Assembly: GCA_028571685.1 (NCBI GenBank)
Contig: CM053148.1
Span: 83,040,001-83,104,000, forward strand
Length of the DNA stretch: 64,000 bases
Direction of reading: 5' to 3'
From: Heterohyrax brucei
Lineage: Eukaryota; Chordata; Mammalia; Hyracoidea; Procaviidae
A program made the position numbers and the translations under genes. The notes below the pieces were generated by a model. It was not told the origin of the DNA. It saw nothing but the letters and a program-made list of their open reading frames with translations, and searched no databases. This document shows positions 44,236-54,569 of this stretch, in pieces. The stretch's first letter is position 1. Each line of letters begins with the position of its first letter.

Positions 44236-45186
44236 AAATGCACATGTTAGTTTCCGTGAATTTGGACACAAACTTAAATAGAAAGCCAGTCTGAGAGCAG
44301 TTACTCTTTCCTACCCGAGAATCTAGGCTGGAGGAAGAGAGACCCAAGGGACACAATTTTGGGGGATGTGGGAAGGAGGACAAATGTAAGAAAGTGGAGA
44401 AGACATACAGCACCATTTTGCTAGCTTTCCTTCAACCAAGTCCACTTGAGTGCATGTGTGGGAGTGCCGTGGAAGCTTTGCTCAACTTCTGCTCCTCTGT
44501 GCTAAAAGCAACTCCTGGCTGCTGCAAACTCAGCCCTGCTCCTGGCCTGCTAGAGGGAGACACCCTGCTGGCTTCCACTGTGGAACAGATGCCTACAGTT
44601 TGCCTGTTGGCTGGAGCTGTACCCAAGATGGACATGATGTCCAGTCTGGCAATTGGAAAAGATCCTCCACTATTTGGATAAGTCAGCTTTACAGGCCACA
44701 GTTGACAGAACAATACCTTTTCACAGTTAGAATGATTGCAGAACAAGGCAGAAATCTGAAGGAGAGTGAAAACATGAAAAGCAAATGGAAGCTCCAAGCG
44801 AGCTCCACCCTTTAAGAGTCAACAGCGCCAAGATAAACCCGTGTTAGCAAAGGATGGGAATCAGAACGAAAGCAGCCCAGACTCCAGCGGTTGTAAACAT
44901 GGGCTGTTGCCAGGAGGGAATGATTAGTTTCAGGCTACAGAAGAGAAGATTCAAATCGAGTGATGGTAGGAAAATGGAATGAAAAATTTTTCAGTGGATG
45001 AGAATTGTTTATTTAAAGGAAGAGCATGTGTTTTGGGGTGCATTTGTATATTGGACTCTGCAAGCACTTAAATGAGAACTGAATAAGCATTGCCCTCTCT
45101 TTAGAACAAAGAGTAGTGTTGTGAAATTGAACAATAAAGGTGATTTCTCCTCTTGTCATGGTTTTCTATGATATTTTTTATTACTT
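44236..45186. other. Unique, GC-richer stretch with an AATAAA
   Basis: 44390-44820 is richer in G+C and has overlapping frames of up to 121 codons on both strands; no domain recognised. AATAAA at 45131. A non-coding RNA or retrocopy cannot be excluded. Confidence 0.35.
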
Positions 45187-45275
45187 TTGTTGTTAGATAT
45201 CATTGAGTAGATTTTTCAAGCTGTAAGGACTCCATGTGACAGAGTAGAAATGTCCTGCAGTGTTTTCTTGATTGC
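45187..45275 (-). mobile_element. AfroSINE 3' half
   Basis: 'gttgttagatatcattgagt', 'catgtgacagagtagaaatg', 'cctgcagtgttttcttgatt'. Head absent. Confidence 0.65.
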
Positions 45276-45289
45276 AATATTTTAAAATA

Positions 45290-45540
45290 TACATTTTTTT
45301 CTGTCACCCTTTAAATGAAAGTTTACAATTAAGTCAGTTTGTCACGTTAAAACTCACACCTACCTATTGTTGTGTGAAATAGTTGCTCTCTCCACACCCA
45401 AAACATAATTCTCTCTACCCTGCATTTCCTGTGTTCATTCAATCAGCTCCTGTCCCCTCACACTTTCTCATCTTGCCACTGAACAATAGTTGCCCATTTA
45501 GTCTCATGTATCTACTTGAGCCAAGAAGTAAAAAAGAAAA
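45290..45540 (-). mobile_element. L1 3' UTR, 3' terminal part
   Basis: 'ttaaatgaaagtttacaatt' is the reversed L1 3' end; then 'ctcacactttctcatcttgc' and 'gtatctacttgagccaagaa'. Continues at 45734 after a SINE. Confidence 0.8.
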
Positions 45541-45733
45541 AAAAGAAGAAATATCATTGCCGTCAAGTCAATTCCGAGCCATCACCACCCTGAAGGACAG
45601 AATGAAAAGCAGCCTCATGGAGTTTTCAAGGAGCACCTCATGGATTTGAGCTGTCAACCTTTTGGTAGCTCTTAACCACTAAGAGCAACCTTAGTGGTGG
45701 CTCTTAACCATTAAGCCACTAAGGTTTCCTTTA
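45541..45733 (-). mobile_element. AfroSINE copy inside L1, with internal duplication
   Basis: 'ttgccgtcaagtcaattccg', 'caaggagcacctcatggatt', then the head segment 'gctcttaaccactaa' appears twice ('ggtagctcttaaccacta', 'ggtggctcttaaccatta'), a short tandem duplication of about 30 bases. Confidence 0.85.
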
Positions 45734-46172
45734 TGCCTTATAGTACAGCCTAATCTTTGTCTGAAGAGTTAGCTTTAGGAAGACTTATTTCTCGGCTAAC
45801 AGAGACTCTGGGAGCCATGTCTTCCAGCAAACCTCCAATCTGTCAGTTTGTCAAGTCTTGCCTTCTTATTGGAGATTGAGGTCTGCACCCTACTCTTCCC
45901 CAGCTCCATCAGGGGCTCTGTGTTAGATTTCCGGTTTCAGCGATCATGGGTGGTAGCTGGACACCATCTAGTTCTTCTGGTCTCAAGCTGATGTAGTCTG
46001 TGGTCTATGTGGCCCTTTTTTTCTCTTGAGCTTGTTTTCCTTTTGTTTTTGATGTTCCTCATTTTTCTTTGCTCCAGGTATGTTGGGAACAACTAATGTT
46101 TTTTAGATTGCTGCTTGCTAGCTTTTAAGACCCTGGAGTTCACTCATCAAAGTGTGATGCAGAATATCCTCC
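45734..46172 (-). mobile_element. L1 3' UTR, 5' part
   Basis: 'gtctgaagagttagctttag', 'gtagctggacaccatctagt', 'tctggtctcaagctgatgta', 'ttgctagcttttaagaccct'. Mirrors 56940-57130 in reverse. Confidence 0.8.
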
Positions 46173-46185
46173 AAGTCAACTTTGT

Positions 46186-46316
46186 TGTTCTTGATTGAAA
46201 TCTTTACAGAAGGAGATCACCAGGGCTCTCTCTCTTGCAGTCAACATGTAGGTTCCAACTGCCAGTTCCTGGGTTAGCAGCTGAGCATTTAACCTGTTTT
46301 TATCAGGCCCCGCAGA
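46186..46316 (-). mobile_element. Long AfroSINE variant, head half
   Basis: 'aaggagatcaccagggctct', 'taggttccaactgccagttc', 'gggttagcagctgagcattt'. Confidence 0.6.
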
Positions 46317-46321
46317 TTGGT

Positions 46322-46495
46322 GAGCTGTCCTAGTGGCGCAGGTGTTAAGAGCTACGGCTGCTAACCAAAAGGTTAACAGATCTAATCTATCAACTACTCA
46401 TTGGAAACCCTATGTGACAGTTGTGCACTGTCCTTCAGGGATTCTATGAGCTAGAGTTGATTAGAATGCAATGGGTTTGGTTTGGAGTTTTTATA
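46322..46495 (+). mobile_element. AfroSINE copy, full length
   Basis: 'ctgtcctagtggcgcaggtg', 'ctgctaaccaaaaggttaac', tail 'aatgcaatgggtttggtttg'. Confidence 0.92.
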
Positions 46496-46854
46496 GGGTA
46501 CCATCTTGGTGAAATCGAACAGCACCTTGCCACCACACAGGGGAAGTAAAATGTCATCAGACACCCCTAGGGACCTAGCCCATGCTCTCACACACCCAGA
46601 TCAGCTATCTAGGGGGCACAAAATCTGAGCATGAGCAACTGGTATCTCCCTTTTGAGACCTTGAAACCTGAGAGGAATGAGACAAGGGAAGCGAGATGAG
46701 TCAGAACTCAACCATTCTGTCACTGCCATGCTTCAGCTACGCATGCTCAGGACCCGGAGACACTCTTGTTCAAGCTCTGTTCTAAGTCTCTTCCTGTTGT
46801 TCTCATGTGACCAACCACATACCACTTCAATAAAGCTCGATTTTATACTTCATT
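46496..46854 (+). mobile_element. Possible ERV LTR fragment
   Basis: A GC-richer, pyrimidine-rich block ending 'ccacttcaataaagctcgat' then 'tttatacttcatt', as in the AATAAA/R region of a gammaretrovirus-like LTR. A SINE cuts it at 46855, so no ends or duplication can be checked. Confidence 0.35.
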
Positions 46855-47033
46855 CGAAACCCTGGTGGCATAGTGCTTAAGTGCTTTGTTTGCTAACCAA
46901 AAGGCTGGCAGTTCAAATCTGCCAGGTTCTCCCTGGAAACTCTATGGGCTGGTTCTACTCCACAGAGCCACTCCACGCCACAGATTGCTCTAAGCTGGAA
47001 TCCACGCGACGGCACAGGGTTTGGTTTGGTTTG
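46855..47033 (+). mobile_element. AfroSINE copy with central insert
   Basis: 'gaaaccctggtggcatagtg', B box 'ggcagttcaaatctgccagg', an extra 'ccacagagccactccacgcc', tail 'gcacagggtttggtttggtt'. Confidence 0.92.
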
Positions 47034-47149
47034 TTCTTTGAATTTCATTAATAGGATCACTTTCTGTTATACTCAAATAAAAAGCCTTATTTAACTCAGA
47101 ACAAACTGCATATTATCTGTTTACTTATTTAGGATTACTGTGTCGGGCA

Positions 47150-47327
47150 GAGAGCCCTGGTAGCACAGTAGTTAAGCACTTCAGCCAGCCACAGCTGCTA
47201 GCCAAACGTCAACAGTTCTAATTCATCAACCACTTCTTGGAAACTCTATGGGGGCAGTTCTACTTTGTCCTATAGGGTGCTATGAGTCAGAATCAACTCA
47301 ACAGTAATGTTTTTTGTTTGTTTGGTG
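47150..47327 (+). mobile_element. AfroSINE copy with duplicated head segment
   Basis: 'agagccctggtagcacagta', 'cagccagccacagctgctag', 'tatgagtcagaatcaactca', tail 'ttttttgtttgtttggtg'. Confidence 0.9.
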
Positions 47328-48015
47328 GTAGGCATAAAAACGACCACCCCAAATTACTCATTCCTAATCCCTGGAATATGTTACATAATATAGCCAAAAA
47401 AAAACCACCGTTGAGTCAGGTCCTGATTCATAGTGACCCTAGATGTCAGAATACAACTTCCCCACAGAGTTTCCAAAGATCACCTGGTGGATTTGAATGA
47501 CCAACTTTTCAGATGTAGCACTTAACCCACTATGCCACCACCGTTTCCTATACAGCAAAAGGACTTTGCAAATGTAATTAATATCACAGAATTTCAACTA
47601 GGGAGATTATTGTATATTATTGGTGTTAACCCTATCTAATCATATGGACCCTTAAGATTTTTCTTTGATTAGAATCAGAAAGAGGCAGCAGAAGGGAACT
47701 CAGAAAGATTCAGACTGTGAGAAGACTCTGGTTACCGAAGGAGGTAGATGGACAGTCAGAACAGATGCAAAACTGACACGTAGCTAACAGCCAGAAAGGC
47801 AATGGGCACTTGAGTCCTACAATCACTAGGAACTGAATTAAGCCATCAAGCCGACTCTTCTTCTGAGTCTCCAGTAAGGAACACAATCCTCTGATATTTT
47901 TGTGACAGCCTTGCGAGACCCTAAGCAGAGGACTCAGTCTGGTACACCTGGATTTCTGACCTGAGAATCTGTGAGGTAACACACTGGGTTGTTTTAAACT
48001 TCTAAGTGTATAGCA
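47328..48015 (+). mobile_element. MLT1-type LTR split by a SINE
   Basis: 'attcctaatccctggaatat' and 'gttacataatata' before the SINE; 'agcaaaaggactttgcaaat', 'caactagggagattattgta', 'ttgttttaaacttctaagtg' and 'agcaatttgttatg' after it. The order matches the old LTR at the window start. Mammal-wide family, older than AfroSINE. Confidence 0.6.
47393..47550 (-). mobile_element. AfroSINE copy inside the MLT1-type LTR
   Basis: 'accaccgttgagtcaggtcc', 'cacctggtggatttgaatga', head 'tatgccaccaccgtttcc'. Flanks atatagc and atacagc look like a diverged target duplication. Confidence 0.9.
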
Positions 48016-48332
48016 ATTTGTTATGACTCAAATAAAAAATTAATTGAATTAGCAGATTTTAAAAGGGGAAAGGTGACCATTTAGAACTTGACTGTTAGAG
48101 TAAACTGTGAATTTCTTGATAGCCACAATAAAAGCAGACGGCAGTTAGATACTTGAAAGTTTTGAGAAAATATAAGGGGCAACCTAGAATTATGCACCCA
48201 AGCAGACAACATATTAAGAATGAGAGCAGAGTGGTGCCCACAACATTGTCTTAACCTTGGTACTGGTTAGAGAAGCCCACTTGGTTTTGGCAGTTATACA
48301 TGCACTTTTTGAAGTAGATAGTCTAGAGAGAA
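48016..48332. other. No recognised feature
   Basis: Unique sequence. Confidence 0.45.
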
Positions 48333-48508
48333 AGCACACTGGTGGCAAGGTAGTTCAGAGCTACGGTGAGCTGTGCCTGCTAATTAGAACACTGACAGTT
48401 CAAATCCATAAGGCTCTCCTTGGCAACTCTGTGGGGCAGTTCTTCTCTGTCCTATAGAGTGCTATCTTTGATATCAGCTCAATGGTAATGGATTTGGTTT
48501 GGGGTTTT
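48333..48508 (+). mobile_element. AfroSINE copy, full length
   Basis: 'agcacactggtggcaaggta', 'ctgacagttcaaatccataa', tail 'ggtaatggatttggtttggg'. Confidence 0.9.
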
Positions 48509-49007
48509 ATATGCGTATATTCTAATAATCTTTGAGGGAAGGTCAAATGAAGACTTTTTCGGCTTCTTGTCTTAAATAGTTCATATCAAATACTGAAAAA
48601 CTAGTACACAGAATTCTCTTCTACCCTTTACCTATTAGCCTCACATTTCAATGTCCTCCACAACCACAATGTAATCATCTAAACCCACTACTTAATGGAA
48701 AAATATTTACCATTAATTAATTAATTCAAATTTCACCAATTGTCTGACTAACATCTGTTTTCTGGTCCGGAATCCACTTACACGCCACATTTCCTTTGTC
48801 TCCTCCAACCCAGTACGCTGCCTGAGTCATGCAGGATCTTTTCTTTGGCCTGAACCAAATGATAGATTTAATGTCACCAGTGCTGAGATGCCCAGCAGCA
48901 TGTGTCTCTTGAAATGATACACTAAGAAGGATGCTAATCATCACTGCAGTAGCACCTTGCCAAAAATTTGTAACCTTAGCTGATTATCTGGAGAGAGAGA
49001 AAGAGAC
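48509..49007. other. No recognised feature
   Basis: Unique sequence. Confidence 0.45.
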
Positions 49008-49151
49008 TCACATGATTCCAGCTTGTAGCGATATTATAGGACAGCTTAGAAATGCCCCACAGAATTTCAAAGGAGCACCTGGCAGATTCAGTCTACAGAC
49101 TCTTTTGGTTAGCAGATGTAGCAGTTAACCACTATGCCACCAGGGTTTCGA
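49008..49151 (-). mobile_element. AfroSINE copy
   Basis: 'cttgtagcgatattatagga', 'aaaggagcacctggcagatt', head 'tatgccaccagggtttcg'. Tail worn. Confidence 0.88.
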
Positions 49152-49418
49152 AAGATACACTGGAAAATAACAATGACAAAATTTTCATTTCTCTAATACC
49201 TTTAGGGTGAATGTTACACAAAATCATTGCAAGATTAGTAGAAACAAAGAGGCTGTTCGGTAACTGACGGTGGGGCTGTTAATCATGTGATAACTTAAAT
49301 TGGATTGGAAATTGCAGAACATACATACACAAAATCCATTAAAAATTCATTAAACATAAAGTAGAAAGGAAAAATTTAAAAATAATGAATGACAGGAGCT
49401 CTGTTATCTAAAACCCAA

Positions 49419-49580
49419 TCAAACCAAACCTCTTTTCATCAAGTTCATTCTGACCCATGGTGGCCCTGTAGGATGGAGTAGAAACACCCCACGGGGTTTC
49501 CAAGGAACATCTGGTGGATTTGAACTGCTCATCTTTTGGTTAGCAGCTGTAGCACTTAACCACTATGTCACCAGGGGTTC
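49419..49580 (-). mobile_element. AfroSINE copy, full length
   Basis: 'caatcaaaccaaacctcttt', 'catctggtggatttgaactg', head 'tatgtcaccaggggttc'. Confidence 0.92.
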
Positions 49581-49704
49581 TTGTTATCTTAAGAAAGGCA
49601 AATATTTACCAAACAAGATGTGAAGAGCAATAATGAAAGGAAAGCATTAAAAAAGTGATTAGACATGTTTTAAAAATCTCTGCACATTACAAGTAATACC
49701 TAAA

Positions 49705-50188
49705 TGAATGTCACCCTGAAGACTAAAGAGCACCTGACCCAAGTCATGGTACTGTCAATCGCATCACATGCATGTGAAAGCTGGTGATGAACAAAGAAGA
49801 CAGAAGAAGAGTTGATGCCTTTGAATTGTGGTGCTGGAGAAGAACGTTGAATATACCATGGATGACCTAAAGAACCAACAGATGTGTTTTAGAAAATGTA
49901 TAGCCAATTGCTCCTTGGAAGCAAAGATGGCAAGACTGTATCTTACATACTTTGGACATGTTGTCAGGAGGAATCAGTCCCTGGAGAAAGATATCATGCT
50001 TGGTAGAGTGGAGGGTCAGTGAGAAAGAGGAGGACCCTCAATGAAATAGATTGAGTCAGTGGCCGTGACAATGGACTTAAGCATAAAAATGATTTTTGAC
50101 ACAGTGCAAGACCAGGAAGTGTTTTGTTCTGTTGTTTATAGGGTAGCTGTAAGTGGAAACCAGCTCAACGGCACCTAACAACAACAAT
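49705..50188 (+). mobile_element. RTE LINE 3' end, well preserved
   Basis: 'aatgtcaccctgaagactaa', 'ttgaattgtggtgctggaga', 'tacatactttggacatgttg', 'gaaagaggaggaccctcaat', ending 'cggcacctaacaacaacaat'. Directly abuts an L1 fragment. Confidence 0.9.
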
Positions 50189-50189
50189 G

Positions 50190-50261
50190 TAAGTGGAAAA
50201 AAGAAAGAAAAAATGTATTTTCAAATTACACTCTACAAAAATTCTCCAAAACGTATAAAGA
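50190..50261 (+). mobile_element. L1 ORF2 fragment, left part
   Basis: 'aaacgtataaagaactcctg' fits the 'ataaagaactcctacaa' stretch of L1 ORF2; resumes at 50414. Confidence 0.45.
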
Positions 50262-50413
50262 ACTCCTGTGCATCAATAGTGGTTAAGAACTCAGCTTCTA
50301 CCCAGGAGGTCAGCAGTTTCAATTCACCAGCCATTCCATGAAAACTGTATGGGACAATTCTACTCTGTCCTATAGGGTTGCTACCAATAAGACTGGCTCA
50401 ACAGCAGAGAGTT
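50262..50413 (+). mobile_element. AfroSINE copy inside L1
   Basis: 'aatagtggttaagaactcag', 'aggtcagcagtttcaattca', 'tcctatagggttgctaccaa'. Confidence 0.85.
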
Positions 50414-50590
50414 TACAAATCAACAAGAAAAAATATACAAGCATTCAGAAACAGACAGATCAAGGTTGTAGAAGAGCACTTCTCAGAGGAGAAAAATCCA
50501 GGTGTAGGTGTGCTTGTAAAAGTGTACTCAGCTTCATTGGCGACCAAAGGAATGCAGATGAAAACCATTAGGGAACAATAATTTCGTACT
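50414..50590 (+). mobile_element. L1 ORF2 C-terminal-coding fragment
   Basis: 'agagcacttctcagaggaga', 'tgcttgtaaaagtgtactca' and 'atgcagatgaaaaccattag' align with the conserved 'cacttctcaaaagaaga ... catgaaaaaatgctcaac ... aatgcaaatcaaaacca' run of L1 ORF2. Two 67-77 codon frames here are not genes. Confidence 0.65.
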
Positions 50591-51253
50591 AAAAAAATTA
50601 GTCAAATGAGTCTTTCTCTCTCTGTCTTTCTCTTGCTCACACACACAGAGATACTCGCACTCACACAGACTGCATAGTTTATAACCTAAATCACTGGGCT
50701 GAGCTAGACAGAGAGTGAAATGGTTGAACAGTGTTTGAGAGCAACTTGCTACATCAAATAAAATTGGCAATGTGCCTACTGAGTGAAATTCTACTCTATT
50801 TATGTGATCAAATTCATGTATTAAAGAAGTTATGGTGATAGATATAAATATTTGTTGTAGCTCGTCTATAAGAAAAAACTATCCTTTAAAAAAATGAATG
50901 AATACATAAAGTGTGAAAGAATAGTTTGAGGCCAAAGATTTGGGTTATTTTCTTTTTTGAACTGAGTGTTGACTATATGGGTGCTGATTATATGGTATTC
51001 TTCAACTCTTCTTTTCATACTGAGATAATTCAGAGTCATTTAGAAAATTAAAACAAGGTATGCATGTAAGATTAAAAGGAGCAGAAGTTCTAAATATGAA
51101 TCTATCCCCTATTTATAGCTTAAGCAGGCTGAAGGAAAATCACCTAACATCTTTACAGTTATGTTTTCCAATTGGTACATTTTTCTCATAATCGTGTATT
51201 TCTACCTAGTCACAGAATTTTCGAATGGTCAATAAAAAAAAGCATATAAAAAT
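50591..51253. other. No recognised feature
   Basis: AT-rich; CT/CA-rich simple sequence at 50612-50670. Confidence 0.45.
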
Positions 51254-51280
51254 GATTGATGGCACTTGGCTTGGCTAAGT
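51254..51280 (+). mobile_element. Micro-insertion: SINE 3' tail only
   Basis: 'gatggcacttggcttggcta' lies between two copies of taaaaat (51247-51253 and 51281-51287). Contains only the final 20 or so SINE bases; the flank match is in A-rich sequence, so weak. Confidence 0.45.
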
Positions 51281-51624
51281 TAAAAATCAAGTATCAGTTT
51301 TCATATAATCATTCTATTAATATTATAATTGCTTAAAGAAGAAATAATATCCTCTGAATGAGTCATTTACACTCTCTAAATACCTTTGAAATTGAGAGCT
51401 TGAACAAAATGAAGTTTATAGAGTTTCCATACTTAACACTGTGAAACTGAGTTCTTACTAGAATTAAACATTGATAAAAAGAAGAATGATGCCATTTGCA
51501 ATGTAATAACAAAGGATTATCATAATAGATGTTATTCATTGATAAAATAATTTATATTAGTAAAAGTGGCACATGTAAACTTTGGATAAACTTGGAAAAG
51601 ACTTCTTTAAAATGTTAAAAATCA
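51281..51624. other. No recognised feature
   Basis: AT-rich sequence. Confidence 0.45.
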
Positions 51625-51861
51625 AAGATGTCACTTTGAGGTCTAAGGACCAAAGCCACAGTGTTTTAGATTGCTTCACATACGTGTAAGAGTTGGACAA
51701 TGAATAATGAAGACTGAAGAACTGATGGCTTTGAATTACGATGTTGGAGAAGAATATTCAATACATCATCGACAGCCAGAAGAACACACAGATCTGGCTC
51801 AGTAGAAGCACAGCCAGAAAGTTCTCTAGAAGTGAGGAGGGTGACACTTTGTCTTATATAC
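51625..51861 (+). mobile_element. RTE LINE, left part (interrupted by LTR)
   Basis: 'aaagatgtcactttgaggtc', 'agttggacaatgaataatga', 'tttgaattacgatgttggag', stopping in the 'ctta.atactttggacatg' motif. Continues at 52380. Confidence 0.88.
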
Positions 51862-52379
51862 TGTAATGGACTGAATTTGTGTTCTCCAAGAAATATACAT
51901 AGAAGTATGGCTGGGTCGTGATTACCAGTAGCATGTGATTGCCCTCTATTTTGTGATTTTTCCTATACTGGATGTTAAAGGGGATTACAGAACCCCTCCC
52001 TAGGGTCAGTTCCCTGCTCCCTTGTAAAGGGAGTTTCTCTGGAATGTGGCTGCCACTACCTTTTATCCTCTTATCCCACAAGAGATAACAGGAAAGGGAA
52101 GCAAAGAGAGAGTTGGGAACCTCGCACCACTTAGGAAGTAGCACTGGGAGCAGAGATCATCCTTCGGACCTGAAGTTCCTGTGCAAGAGGCTCAGCCAAC
52201 CAAATACCGATACAACACAAGGACTCTCCTCCAGAGCTGGCAAAGGGAAAGCCTTCCCCTGGAGTGGACATCCTGAATTCAGACTTGCAGCCTAATGGAC
52301 TGTGCAAAAATAAACGTTCCTTAGTTACAGCCTTCCATGTGTGATGTCTCTGTTAGGGCAGCGCCAGCTCACGAAAACA
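51862..52379 (+). mobile_element. Solo LTR nested in the RTE
   Basis: 518 bases, TGTAATGGACTG to 'acgaaaaca'. Flanked by tatac (51857-51861) and cacac (52380-52384), each one change from catac, the sequence intact RTE copies carry at this position. AATAAA at 52308 region ('caaaaataaacgttcc'). Shares 'accttttatcctcttatccc' and 'aagccttcccctggagtgg' with 309-856. Confidence 0.9.
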
Positions 52380-52612
52380 CACACTTTGCAAATGTTATCA
52401 GGTGGACGAGTCCCTGGAGGAGGGCCTCGTGACTGGTAAACTAGAAGAGGAGCAAAAAAGAGCAAGACCCTCAATGAGATGGAACGACATAATGTCTGCA
52501 TTATGGACTCAAACATAGCAATGACTGTCAGGGTGGCACAGGACTGGTCAGTGTTTCCTTCTATTGTACACAGTCACTATAAGTCAGAACCAACTTAACA
52601 GCACTTAATAAC
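52380..52612 (+). mobile_element. RTE LINE, right part with 3' end
   Basis: 'tttgcaaatgttatcaggtg', 'tgactggtaaactagaagag', 'gcaagaccctcaatgagatg', ending 'taacagcacttaataacacc'. Confidence 0.88.
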
Positions 52613-53030
52613 ACCACATTTAATACTGTGCAAAACTAAAAATATTTCTTGCAATACCTATTGTTAAGAGTTAAAATCAATTCCTGATGAAAAATGAGTC
52701 AAGAGAACATGGAATGAGTTGGCCATGTGCCTCTGACTGAATGCAGGAGAAAATATTTGAAGATAATTCTGAATGACATATTAGAAGATCAACAACTTTT
52801 GAACTGAATTGCTTATTCAAGGAGGCCAGAACTTCTGGGAATATTAAGACACTGAATGAGACAATATCCTGTATCTAAGTGTTAACAACTGAAAAAATAA
52901 CTAGATTTTCATCACAATCAGATATAGAAAATGTCAGCACAAAAGAAAACCTTTTGAGAAAAACAGTGTCTACCTTGAACAGATTCTGCTAAATTTAAAA
53001 CTCCGTGGAAATACGATCTCTCTCAGTTGT
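52613..53030. other. No recognised feature
   Basis: Unique AT-rich sequence. Confidence 0.45.
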
Positions 53031-53097
53031 TTACTGTCCAGGAATCAGATACAGATCTTCCACACGGAAGGTAAGAATTCTATCACTAAATAACCAC
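53031..53097 (-). repeat. tRNA-Gly-derived sequence (SINE head or tRNA pseudogene)
   Basis: Reversed, it keeps the tRNA-Gly order: 'ttatttagtgatagaattct' (A-box and D-arm region), anticodon-arm remnant, then 'ctgtatctgattcctgg' in the B-box/T-arm position. Too many changes for a working tRNA. Confidence 0.5.
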
Positions 53098-53137
53098 TTA
53101 CCTCTACATCATGATAAATCCTTGTTTTGTAAAATGT

Positions 53138-53317
53138 GAAAACCTTGGTCGTACAGTGCTTAAGTGCCACAGCTACAAGAGTTTCAAATCTACAAGGCGC
53201 TTCTTAGACATTTTATGAGGTAGTTCTACTCTGTCCTATAGGGTCGCTGTGAGTCAGAATCGACTGGACAGCAATAGATTTTTTTATTTTTTATTTTTTT
53301 TTTGGTTTTTGTAAAAT
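53138..53317 (+). mobile_element. AfroSINE copy with T-rich tail
   Basis: 'gaaaaccttggtcgtacagt', 'tatagggtcgctgtgagtca', 'gaatcgactggacagcaata' then a T-rich run to 'tttggttttt'. B-box part shortened. Confidence 0.9.
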
Positions 53318-53384
53318 GTATTCAAAGCTGGCCAAATCACAAAATACAAACACAACAAGCAATAGAAGTGTTACAAATTAAGGA

Positions 53385-53555
53385 TCCTAGATTTAGACTG
53401 TATGTATTCAAACTCTGACTCCATTCCTCTTGACTCCAGTTTCATCTGTAAAATACTAGTAATAATAATAAAAATTCCCCTGTGGATTTCTGAAGAGTTG
53501 AACGAGTGAATCCACGTAACATGCTTACAGCGATGACTGGCAGGTACCAACCAGT
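53385..53555 (+). mobile_element. MIR SINE
   Basis: 'ctagatttagactgtatgta', 'agtttcatctgtaaaatact', 'aataataataaaaattcccc', 'tgaacgagtgaatccacgta' in MIR order, with a gap in the middle. Confidence 0.65.
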
Positions 53556-53639
53556 TGGTGTCTCAGAGAGGATTAGCCACTACAGCCATGTGTTAGAGGA
53601 GAAATAGGTATGTGGGGACTCAAAATCAGGTGATATTTT

Positions 53640-53975
53640 GTGGCTAGTTGTTGGCAAATACACTCTGACTCGTGGTGACCTTAAGTATGACAGAGCGAAG
53701 CTACCCAGTCTTGTGCCATTGTTTGCAGTGACTGTTGCAGCCAACACGTCAATCTATCTCATGGAGGGTTTCCTTCTTCTTCATAGACCCGCTACTTTGC
53801 CAAAAATGGTGTTATTACCTAGCAATTGGTCTTTGTTGATGGCATGTCCAAAGCAAGCAGGATGATGTCATGCATGCCTCCTTTCTGGGAGCTTTCTGCT
53901 GCATTTCCTCTGAGACTGTTCTGTGTGTTCTTCTGACAGTCCATGATATACTCAATAGTCTTTGTCCGTTAATAA
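53640..53975 (-). mobile_element. RTE LINE 3'-region fragment, diverged
   Basis: 'gctagttgttggcaaataca', 'gctactttgccaaaaatggt', 'gttgatggcatgtccaaagc', 'tctgacagtccatgatatac' keep the reversed RTE order. Confidence 0.75.
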
Positions 53976-54410
53976 CCCTCAAAAATCAAATTTCCCTATC
54001 ATCTGTTTGCATATCTTAAATCTGTCTTCCGAGAACTCCAAATTACAGAGAATTTCAGTTATAAAACTTGGCAGGTTTATTAGGTGATGTCTCAGTGGCT
54101 TACCACTACAGTAACTTTGTCTTGGAATAATTTACTGCAATTCATAAACTATATCTGCCCTTTTAACCTTTATGCTGTTATATCTACTAATATTTTCCAG
54201 AACTTTCTGTACTCTGGGTTAGATTCCCCCATCCTCTCCATGAATACACTAGGTTTTACTTATTTCTGTTGAATATCTTACTTTTTTCCCCTGGTTTTAA
54301 CATCTTTCACCCAAGTTCTTAGTGCTTATGCAATTATTTTAAGAGCAGCATTTATTAGTAATGTTTATGTTCACAAATAAGTTATGTTCTATTAAGGTTA
54401 CTGATGAAAA
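53976..54410. other. No recognised feature
   Basis: Unique AT-rich sequence. Confidence 0.45.
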
Positions 54411-54569
54411 TGAGGAAACCCTGTTGGTATAATGCATACAAGCCATGGTTGCTAACCAAAAGGTTGGCAGTTGAAATCCACCAGGAGCTCCTTAGAAACT
54501 CTATTGGGGATTTTTTCTCTGTCTTAAAGGGTTGCTATGAGTTGGAATCAACTGGATGGCAATGGGTTG
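54411..54569 (+). mobile_element. AfroSINE copy, full length
   Basis: 'gaaaccctgttggtataatg', 'ggttggcagttgaaatccac', tail 'ctggatggcaatgggttga'. Confidence 0.93.

Noticed and set aside
44432..44815. Overlapping 95-121 codon frames on both strands
   Set aside because: Mutually overlapping, no domain, no conserved start context; at most a non-coding candidate.
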